From contig NC_081410.1 in the NCBI RefSeq assembly GCF_030272615.1, positions 509,885,442 to 509,949,441 of the forward strand: DNA of 64,000 nt, written 5' to 3'. The position numbers and the translations under genes were made by a program. Position 1 is the stretch's first letter. Each line of letters begins with the position of its first letter. The notes under the pieces were generated by a model that worked only from the letters and a program-made list of their open reading frames with translations, was not told the origin of the DNA and searched no databases. This DNA comes from Cryptomeria japonica (lineage: Eukaryota > Streptophyta > Pinopsida > Cupressales > Cupressaceae). Positions 55,307 through 64,000 of this stretch are shown here, piece after piece.

Positions 55307-56407
55307 TGTTGGTATTTTGGTATGGTTTTGTCATTGATGTCAACACCTACTAAATGCACCTACTTTGGAGATCCAACAACATTCACCGGCAAACTGTAAA
55401 CTGTGCAACAGTTACTGATATATGGTTCACCGAAAGGATATATGGTTCATTGGCAGGATATAATGTTCACCAACAGGATATAATGTTCACCGATACCTAC
55501 AATGACATGGAAGACACTTGGTAATGTCGAAGACATCATGTGGACACTTTATTTTGAAGTAACAATCACTGGTATATTCTTATTTGCATATTTGCTTTTA
55601 CCGGCAAATAGGTCCAAGTTATCTAGGGTTACACCGGAAGGTTTATCTTTTCCAGATTAGCATGGCACGCTATGGAGATGATTTATTATTGTTGTAAATG
55701 CATTAAGCCGACATGTTCAATCAGTTATTGCATCAGATATTGTACTATTTGTAAAATGTTTTTATTGTAATATCTTGTAGAGCCGACCTACTAAAATTGG
55801 TCTTAGGGTATGGTATAAATGTAAGATCTTATTTGTAAGATCAAGTGTGGAATGCGAAAAAGAATTGTGTGAAGGTATATGCGAGATTAAGCAGAGGAAT
55901 ACACAAAGACATCATTTGAAGGTGAAGTTAGGTTTTTGCAGAAGCATATCAGCATTACACCGGTATTGAATCTAGCATATGAAGATGCTATTTTGTGCAG
56001 TACAGTCTTATCAAGGATTTAACCATCCAACTGTAGTCAGTGTGACTCCCATTTGTGATTGAGCAGTGAGCTCTAGGCTGTTGGCCTTTCTGCATGTGCA
56101 GACCCCTCTTTGTACACTTACTATATGTAGTAGTATCATCTGATTGTGGGTAAGGTTTCCCACTGTGGTTTTTCCCCTTACAGGGTTTCCACGTACAAAT
56201 ATTGGTGTCATATGTAGTGAATGAATTTGTCCTTATGTTTCATGCATTAATTCTTACCGATATAGCAATTTACTGTTAACACTGTTTATCGGCATACTTA
56301 ACTGTTTTACTGGTATTAAGCATTAAGTTGGTTAATAAGTTTTTGGTTTGAATTTATTAGACAACTGATTCACCCCCCCCCCCTCTCAGTTGTCTCTAGG
56401 ACCTACA
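55307..56407 (+). repeat. 3' LTR of CB
   Basis: It pairs with 49,651-50,747. The four 20-base units start at 55,425, 55,445, 55,465 and 55,485. It ends GACCTACA. Confidence 0.95.
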
Positions 56408-56412
56408 TAAGG
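56408..56412. repeat. Target-site duplication of CB, right copy (TAAGG)
   Basis: An exact match to 49,646-49,650. Confidence 0.95.
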
Positions 56413-57590
56413 AATCTCAAATGGGAAAACAAGTTAGAACAACTTTTAAGAGTATTTCTGAGAAATCCAATAATGTTCTTGATTTAATCCATACTGGCTT
56501 GTGTGGTTCGGCAAGAACAAGAAGTCTACAAGGAGATAGATACTTTATGATAATCATTGATGATTATTATAGAATGTGTTGGGTTACTGTTGTCAGGGAG
56601 AAATCAGAAGCTTTTAGGAAATTCAAACTATTCAAGGCAATGGTAGAGAATGAAACTGGTAAGAAAATCAAATGTTTGAGATAAGATCAAGGAGGTGAAT
56701 TTACATCTAAAGAGTTTAATACATTCTGTGAAGTGAATGGAATCAAAAGACAACTATCAGTACCTCGGACACCTTAGCAAAATGGAGTTGTGGAAAGAAA
56801 GAACAAAACTATTTTAGATGCAGCTAGAAGCATGATAATAGAAGCAAATCTACCTCATGTGTACTGGAGGGAAGCAGTGAATACAATAGTTTACACTTTT
56901 AATAGAGTTCACATCAAAGGTGAAACCTGTAAGACCCCTTATGAACTATGGTCTGGTAATACTCCTACTCTTAAATATTTTAGAATATTTGGAAGAAAAT
57001 GTTATATTAGGAGAGATGAGTATATTGGTAAATTTGATCCTAGAAGTGATGAAGGAATAATTCTTGGTTGTTTATCTAAGAGAAAAGCATATAGATGTTT
57101 TAATAAAAGATTGCAGAAAATCATTGAGAGTGCAAATGTGAAGATAGATGAACACTTTAGAGGAAATTCAAGGTCTATGGATTCTGAACCGGTAGTTGAG
57201 ATGATCATAAATGAACCTATATAGAGTGCACCGATACAAAATGTGGATACTGTCACACTGGCATCATCAGAGAATTTCACAGTGACTGAAGAACAACAAG
57301 AAGTGAACACACCCATGTATGTAAGGTAAAATGAAAAGAACCTATAATTATTTACTGTGATAATTCAGCAACAATTGATATATCTAAGAATCCAGTATTT
57401 CACTCTAAGACTAAACATGTTTCTATCAAATTTAATTTTCTGAAAGAGAATGTTGAAGCAAAAGAAGTGAGATTGGTTTATGAATACTAAAGAGAAGATT
57501 GTAGATATCTTTACTAAGCCTTTGCCTAAGGAAACTTTTGAATATCTCAAAGAGTAGCTTGGGGTAATACCCTCACCAATAGAGACTTAG
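56413..57590 (+). pseudogene. CA gag-pol, 3' half (integrase, then RNase H tail; RT deleted)
   Basis: It resumes the CA frame as (E)SQMGKQVRTTF. Integrase has HTGLCGSART, with the first catalytic Asp region changed from HxDLCGP to HTGLCGS. It also has IIIDDYYRMCW, DQGGEF (about 56,690) and NGVVERKNKTI. The integrase C-terminal part runs to TPMYVR at about 57,327. The sequence then jumps directly to the end of RNase H (EPIIIYCDNSATIDISKNPV in shifted frames, DIFTKPLPKETFEYL) and stops at 57,588. Relative to CB, about 1.36 kb including all of the reverse transcriptase is missing. Stops lie at 56,682, 56,775 and 57,222. Confidence 0.88.
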
Positions 57591-57930
57591 ACAGTTGATG
57601 ATTGGCATCAAACCGACAAAATTAATAGAGAAACTTTTTTCTGGCTTTGATGGAAGAGAGCTACTTCTTAGGGGGAGTAGTTGGTTAAAACAATTGGTTA
57701 TTGTAATTGGTTGTATGTTCTGGTATTTATATTTCTTTGGCATTTGATGTCAAAGGGGGAGAGATATCTATGGGAAAAACATTATCCTTTGGGGAGAGAT
57801 TATTCATTGGGGGAGAGATATATACTCTCTGCATTTATTTTTGATCTATTCTGGAGATTGTTGGTTTTTGGTTTTTGGCATTCTGTTTTGTCACTTAGAT
57901 GTTTTTCCATCTTGTGTTGCCATCAATGCC

Positions 57931-57942
57931 AAAGGGGGAGAT
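57931..57942 (+). promoter_or_regulatory. Polypurine tract of CA
   Basis: AAAGGGGGAGAT lies immediately before the 3' LTR. More PPT-like runs lie upstream at about 57,670, 57,755, 57,790 and 57,808. Confidence 0.88.
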
Positions 57943-58739
57943 TGTTGGTATTATGGATGTGTTGCATTGATTTTGTCATTGATGTCAACACTTGCCTTCT
58001 GGAGATCTTTGGTTATGTTGAACTGACATATTATGTTCACCGACAAGTTCAGTGACTTATGCACAGTCACCGGTATATTGTTCACCGGCAGATTATATTG
58101 TTCACTAACACTAAAGATGACTTGTTATCATCTGGAGATCACTTGATTATGTCGAAGACATGGTTTGGACACTTGGTTTTGGTATTTTGGTTATTGGTCT
58201 AATCGGGTTGACATATTTGTAGTTACTGGCAAATTGGTCTAGGTTATGGACTGACATGCATTATCTATTCCAGATCAGCATGGCACGTTATGGAGATGAT
58301 TTAATTAATTGGATATTGTTGTAAATGTATTGAGCTGCCATGATGCATCACATCTTGACTTATTTGTAATTGATCTAATTGTAATATTCTTAGTTAGCCG
58401 ACCTACACACTTGGTCTTAGGTTTTGGTATATATGTAAGGTCTCATTTGTGAGATGACATAGGGTATGAGTAGAAGTAGAATATTATATGGTATGTGCGA
58501 ATATTGAAGATCATATGAGCAGACCATAAAGAAGGTTAAAAGAAGGTTTGGAGGTGATTATCAGAGCTTAACTAGTATCGAATCCAGCATTGGAGATGCT
58601 ACTTTGAGCAGTACATTATCATTGGATTTAATCATCCAATTGTAGTCAGTGTGACTCCTATTTTGTGATTGAGCAATGATCTCTAGGCGGTTGGCCTTTC
58701 TGCATGTGTAGGCCCCATTTGTACACATATACTATCTGC
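57943..58739 (+). repeat. 3' LTR of CA, truncated
   Basis: It matches 46,895-47,700 up to ACTATCTGC and then stops. The R/U5 part, about 290 bases, is missing. The TATATATG box is at 58,428-58,435. Confidence 0.9.
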
Positions 58740-58776
58740 CCTCCCCACATCCTTGGAATTCATGAGATCCTCTTTT
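58740..58776. other. Filler-like insert at the CA truncation, copied from the LINE region
   Basis: 58,745-58,776 is identical over 32 bases to 45,272-45,303 in the LINE ORF1 tail (both contain CCACATCCTTGGAATTCATG). The match stops abruptly on both sides. It sits exactly where the CA 3' LTR is cut, like templated filler DNA from break repair. Confidence 0.65.
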
Positions 58777-61700
58777 ACAATTACAAAAATTAATGATGCT
58801 TATTCTCATATATTTCAACTTCATCATTTTGTCTTTCTATTCAATCTATTTTCTTTGGTAAAGGTAGTTTAACATGTAACTTAATATTAAATTTAAAGGT
58901 ACCATTATATGTTGACATAATATTTACCTAGTGAATGACACACATATCCCATACTATGTAGTCACTCATCATTATATATTTAACATATATTCCAAGATGA
59001 TAATCATATATTTCGGACTACATGACTATCCACTTTTACTATAAAATAAATCACATGTACAAAGTTATTGGGTTGATCAAGCCCAATAAAAATGTACACT
59101 AGATAAAATATTACCTATAAAAAGGTTACTAAAATCTTAAAAGAAAACAATAATACTTTATGTCCACCCACAAAGTACTTCATAGAAACTAGTTCTAAGC
59201 TTTCTTTTGTTTAAGTAAGTATGATATTTGAGTTTTGAATTTTAATTCAATGATACCAATCTAAACACAATTAAAATAAAAATAAAAATTTAAAGGTCAT
59301 CTTTCCCCCTGTATAGTTCAACATGTCCACATGTTTTCTTTCTAAAATAGTTTAACTCATTTATATATCTCATTTTCTAGTTATTAAATTGATCTTGGGA
59401 CTTGTGGGTTATGGGCCCACAAAATGACTTGCATCAAACACATTTAGATGTCCAATTTATGCTTTTAACTATAAACAAATTTATAATAATGTTTTTTTGT
59501 ATAAAATAAAGAAAATTATCATTTACATACAAAAATGATCATTACACAGACCAACTTACTAACTCAATATTCTAAGACATCTTTCTTGTATAAAATAAAC
59601 AAAATGACTTGCATCAAACACATTTAGATGTCCAATTTATGCTTTTAACTATAAACAAATTTATAATAATATTTTTTTGTATAAAATAAAGAAAATTATC
59701 ATTTACATACAAAAATGATCATTACACAGACCAACTTACTAACTCAATATTCTAAGACATCTTTCTTGTATATAGAGTACAAGACAAATGTAGACAAGCC
59801 TTAAACTTAATATCCCTAAAGTTGTCATATTCCAAAGACCAACATGTCTACCATAGTAATATTGGTATACCATGCATATCAATGTTGAAATTTTTTCTTT
59901 GGGACCTCAAACTTGGGTTTTCAGAATGAGACCCTAATAATTTAGTAATCTAAACAAAACTCTTTTTGGCCTCCAACTTTTGGATTCTAATTGCCTCAAT
60001 ACAACATAAGCTTATGAAGTGTCATTATGGTAAAGGTTATAATATTGAGCTTCATTATATATTCACTCAAACTTATGGAGGTAGTCACAATAAAATATGT
60101 AAATCTTTTGAATCTTATGCAAGCAAAGAACATCAAATTTCAATATTTCTCTCATGAGAAGATTACCACACTTCTTGAGATTCCAAAGAATATTCTAATT
60201 TTAAAATTATCATATAAATGATATATCAATTTTATCCTTCAAGTTATTTTAAGGCAATCTTTATATATATCCTTCAACCATGATCAACCTTGCATTTTTT
60301 GGGGAAATAATAATAGTGAAGGACAATAGCTAGAGAGGCTGGCCGCTTATGAATTTTATTTGGTGAGATCTAAATTAGGAAAGAGACTTAATGACTAAAT
60401 GGGATAAGCTATATCTTGATAACTAGATTATAAGTACATGAATTTGGATTCTACTCATATGAATATTTCCTTATCGTTGTTCAATATGTAAGAATATCTT
60501 ACATTCCTATGATAACAATGTGATACATGCGTTTACATGATGAACAAAGGGGATAGACCCCAATAAACCTATTAAAGAAAATAATTTTTCTTAACCACCC
60601 AATACTTCATTTATATAATTAATTCTTAAGTGAAACTTAGATATTTCTTATGAAGAGATTTTGTAAAGAAGAGGAAAATCACTAAAGTTGGATTTCATAG
60701 GTACTTTACATCTTTCTTATTGAATTATAAAATTTATATTCTTTAATACTAAGATTTAATATTTACTGTTTCATTATGTTCAATTTGTTTAAATTCACAA
60801 ACTCCAAGAAATGAAGATCAAAACATTAACCATCTACTAATTGTACATAACGACTCATTGTGATCTCATATCTAAGTCTAGGAATTGAATATATTTATCT
60901 AATTTAATCTCTTTATAAGATGATTTAAAAGTTTGTTATGTAAATTGAGAATCAAAGCACAACTTCATAGACGAGATCCAATTATTTTGGAGACCAAGAA
61001 CACTCATAAAGTGACATGTCCACTACTTAATGATGTTATTAGTGATCCATTGATTGATATGAGAAACGACCATTGTTGCGATACGATTGCAACTTCCTAA
61101 ATTTAAGAACTTTGTTCAAGTAAAAAATAAATTCTATGCTCTTGGAGGAAAACTATTGTTTCAGCATATGTTTTTCCATTTATAAATCAATTGTAAATCC
61201 TTATTTGACGAGATTATAGAGAATGGTGTCACTATTGACAAAGCTACTTATAGCTAAAGATTTGGTTAAAATTTACAAAGAGAACCAAAAAACCTTAATT
61301 TTAATTTTAGAATAAAAATAGAAACATTGTCAATGATGGTGTCATTGACACTAAACATGTCCAAGTTGCAAACACCTCAAATGTTAATCAAGCCACAACC
61401 TCCCATCTTGGTATAAACACTAGATAGGTCCCTCAAAGTGTACCTTGCACAAATAATGAATATAAATGCAAACGTAACTTCCCTTCACGATTTTATGAAT
61501 ATTTCATGTTCCTAGAGCTTGCATTTTGGCACGGTTAGGGAGGACTCTGACAAAGGTCATCGAGTTTGACTTTATACCTGCTAATTGCATTTATCTAATT
61601 GTTTTTAAAACCTTTTCAAAAAACCTTCATTTTGTGATACAACAACACAAGATGTCAATCTAAGTCGATTGTGGTGTAGCCGATTAATTTGCAAGTTAAT

Positions 61701-63360
61701 CTTGTCATGATCCATACGCTCCAACTATTGATTTTGTAGGGCGATAAAGAGTCTCACAATTCTTAACTATAACATTTTCTATGATTTGCTCCCCATTCAT
61801 TTCACATATTAAAGAACTCTTCAAGTTATAATTATTTATGATCCTTTGTTGTTTAATACGGACTACGTATTTAAACTCTTCTATAGAGTATCAAGCTCTT
61901 TTTTTTTAAATGACGTATTAGAGTTTGATTGATGAATCACTGTAGTTCCACTGTTTCAGATAATTTATGAGCGTCAACTTCCTTCTCAAATCAAGGCTAT
62001 TTGTGTTAGTTAAATTGTAATAGAATATGAGATCGAGTGAAGAGATATTTATGTTCAAAGGTACTGGGCTGGTTGGCTCTGAGAAATGAATTGGCCTCAA
62101 CGAACCTTAGAAAAAAAAAAAAACTTTTACACAAGCATCCACCTGGAAGTGGAAGCATGAAAGCCTCAATTGGCGAATCCTTCTTTTCTTAATCCTTGAT
62201 TCCACTGACCTTGAAATATGTGTGGAGGCATAGATTGCAAGTTAGTAATGGTTAATTCTGAGTTCGATGTTAACTTATAAAGATCTTCGATGACTTCCTC
62301 TAGAGTGAAGGGAAACAAGAAATAGATCACATCCTTTAAAAGAAAAGACGCATCATTTTGTGTGTACGTGAAAGTTCTTGCATTGTGCGGTCTATAAGTC
62401 CAAAAATTCATAGAGGTAGTAATATGTTCTTTCAATGAAGGTCTAGTACTCTATATACTCTTATACAATCTTTGAGTAGTTCACAAACAGACACTAATTA
62501 TCACATGATATATAAAGAACACGAATAGCAAGTGAATTCAGAATGATTTATATATGTTTGAAATATTATGGGTTTACGGGTCATAGACTAGTAAGAATAG
62601 TTAGTTACCAGGAGTAGCATTGAAATTGAAAAAGATTATGTGATGAGTTGGAAATTACTGCCAAAAGATTGCCATGGATGCCTTCGCAATGAATCTCTCA
62701 GGGTTAGGCTAAATATTTGAGCCTCGGCTCTTGGTTTGGCATTGTATGCAGTTGTGGAAGAGATGGACTACATACTCGTCTCATCTCGAGATCGCAATCG
62801 ATGCGAGACTCTCATATTTGCTTGTGGGTGATAGTAGAACAATCAATCTTTGTGTGTAAAAGTGATGATCTTAAACTCCCTACCAATCGAAGTTGAATGT
62901 ATCATTGAATTAGATATGTTGTAAAACAAAATTCATTAATGTTTAAGCCAGGGACTATAATGGTCGTTGAACTCTTATTATATGTATATATATTTTTTAA
63001 TTGGATATATATATTTTTTCCTTAATATAATTATCAATATAATCATTATAAATATTGGAGCCCTAGTAACCAAGGATATCTAACTTAATTATATAAATTG
63101 TTCTATTAAGAATATCTTTTTTTATTATTATTATTAAAAAACATTATATTTTTAATTCTATTTTTGAGGTGCATGTGTGAATTAGAATACTACAATTTTC
63201 CATATAAATGATTATTAGTACAACCTAAGACAAATTAAATTTAAATTTAATGGAATGATGTTTAAAGCAATCTTATATATTTATCCTTATAGCCTTATCG
63301 TTGTTAACTAGGACACAAAAAAAGGCATTTAACAATTAACAACTTAAAAGTCCAATCTTT
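58777..63360. other. R6 interior, no recognisable genes
   Basis: AT-rich sequence with short ORFs only. An 89-codon minus ORF at 62,166-62,435 (FPFTLEEVIEDLYKLTSN) looks slightly protein-like, but I cannot place it. No gag, integrase or reverse transcriptase motif was seen on either strand. Confidence 0.4.
59421..59772. repeat. Near-perfect tandem duplication, 180-base period
   Basis: 59,421-59,592 and 59,601-59,772 start AAAATGACTTGCATC and agree except for one G/A difference at about 59,491 versus 59,671. The copies are separated by a few bases of a TAAAATAAAC motif that also occurs inside the unit. Confidence 0.95.
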
Positions 63361-63373
63361 GGCTCTGATACCA
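63361..63373 (-). promoter_or_regulatory. Primer-binding site of R6
   Basis: On minus, TGGTATCAGAGCC lies three bases after the LTR end TTACA. It marks the left edge of the 5' LTR. Confidence 0.8.
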
Positions 63374-63376
63374 AAA

Positions 63377-64000
63377 TGTAATGACACTTTTTTCCAAGAC
63401 TTAATTAATTATTTGCACCAGAATCAATAGATTAAATGTTAATGTTAAGTTCATTTATTAAAGGTAATTATCATTAAATTAGATGTAAATAACTAATGTA
63501 ACTATAACATGTAATAATTTGATAATAATTATAAAGTAAATTAACAGCACAATAAATAGAATAACATAACCACTTAATTCAACCATAATATTGGCAAATC
63601 ATATATAAAACATTTTCAATATCTTATAGCATCAAGGTTTTCCAATACTTATCTTAATCTTGAGTACTTGGAATAGTCATTCTCACTCCAAGAAGATTCT
63701 AGTGGCCTTGGGTTCTTTATGGCTATGGCACCCCATGGAGGAAACTGGTTCTTACACAAAACTAACCATATTATCTATAATTCAAAGGAATAGTCACAGG
63801 TCTAGGCTCTTTTACGACAAGTAAGCACTCCGGGAGGACATGTTCTTACACAAAACCTCGCATGCCTTCACAACATGAAATAAACATAGCCCTGGCAAGG
63901 ACACTCCCGAGTGTACACCGTACCCTGAGTTGGACACACGCTCTATGCCCCTTCTCCAATTCCCATGCCAACCAAAGATCTTAACCTCCATTCCGTTGCG
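63377..64000 (-). repeat. 5' LTR of R6, partial (runs off the window)
   Basis: It starts TGTAATGACAC and matches 45,915 onward to the window end. If full length it would end near 64,312, by comparison with the 936-base left copy. Confidence 0.8.

Larger units (their letters stand above)
49651..56407 (+). mobile_element. Complete Copia element CB nested in CA
   Basis: This 6.76-kb element has LTRs at 49,651-50,747 and 55,307-56,407, a primer site, a full-length pol order, a polypurine tract and a TAAGG target duplication. The two LTRs agree closely, with differences of a few percent by eye, nearly all transitions. It is the youngest dated insertion in the stack. The coding frame still has about seven stops and two small indels. 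Confidence 0.95.
46895..58739 (+). mobile_element. Copia element CA (outer), interrupted by CB and internally deleted
   Basis: The 5' LTR is 46,895-47,981 and the truncated 3' LTR 57,943-58,739. A TGGTATCAGAGC primer site and an AAAGGGGGAGAT tract are present. CB is inserted in its pol at 49,651-56,407. A second lesion at about 57,327 removes all of the reverse transcriptase and the start of RNase H. The 3' LTR has lost its last ~290 bases, so no target duplication can be checked; GAGAT precedes the 5' LTR. Confidence 0.88.
45915..64000 (-). mobile_element. LTR retroelement R6 inserted in the LINE, itself carrying CA and CB
   Basis: LTR-like sequence at 45,915-46,850 is repeated at 63,377-64,000, running off the window. 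On minus, a polypurine tract (46,851-46,863) precedes the left copy and a primer site (63,361-63,373) follows the right copy, as expected for 3' and 5' LTRs of a minus-strand element. The interior is 46,851-46,894 plus 58,777-63,376 and has no recognisable gag or pol, so R6 is non-autonomous or strongly deleted. The right end lies outside the window. Confidence 0.7.

Noticed and set aside
62166-62435. 89-codon minus ORF in the R6 interior
   Set aside because: Slightly protein-like, but no recognisable motif, neighbour or splice structure; mentioned only as part of the R6 interior.

Overview
This window is transposon-filled DNA from a large eukaryotic, almost certainly plant, genome. Copia polyproteins, initiator-tRNA-Met primer sites, a plant-type LINE and pentatricopeptide-repeat (PPR) remnants all point to a plant. 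The depth of nesting and decay would suit a gymnosperm, but that is inference and no species is assigned. I see no intact host gene, rRNA, tRNA gene or CRISPR array. Nearly every coding stretch belongs to a mobile element and is broken.

Layout. 1-1,540: edge of a Gypsy-like LTR element (R0, minus strand). 1,900-11,560: a PPR pseudogene (minus) split by a complete Copia element (C1, minus, 2,485-9,898, target duplication GTTCA). 11,690-11,900: a cluster of small palindromes. 13,814-20,085: a 3'-truncated LTR element (T2, plus) with a Gag-like ORF1 and an unfamiliar ORF2 but no pol. 20,090-21,645: CT microsatellites and a short-motif repeat field. 21,645-36,840: a putative 15-kb two-gene DNA transposon (D3). 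It has degenerate inverted ends, a DDE-type transposase on plus, a ~360-bp tandem repeat, and a multi-exon gene of unknown function on minus. A complete second T2-like element (T4, 28,383-34,993, target duplication TATTC) splits the minus gene. 39,100-41,494: another long unfamiliar ORF (minus). 41,560-42,690: a degenerate short-repeat field. 42,820-45,914: a broken LINE (L5, minus). 45,915-64,000: an LTR element (R6, minus) inserted in the LINE ORF1. It contains a Copia element (CA, plus, 46,895-58,739), which in turn contains a complete Copia element (CB, plus, 49,651-56,407, target duplication TAAGG).

How the parts relate. T2 and T4 carry Gag-like proteins with coiled coils and CCHC knuckles plus a second ~1,000-residue ORF, but no protease, integrase or reverse transcriptase. 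T4 has the same primer-site class and polypurine tract as the Copia elements, and T2 the same primer site (its 3' end is lost). The simplest reading is non-autonomous elements mobilised by Copia enzymes, with ORF2 as a conserved but undescribed partner. ORF2 and the D3 transposon are the best candidates for something new. Boundaries with matched target duplications (C1, T4, CB) are firm. The ends of R0, T2 and D3 are approximate.
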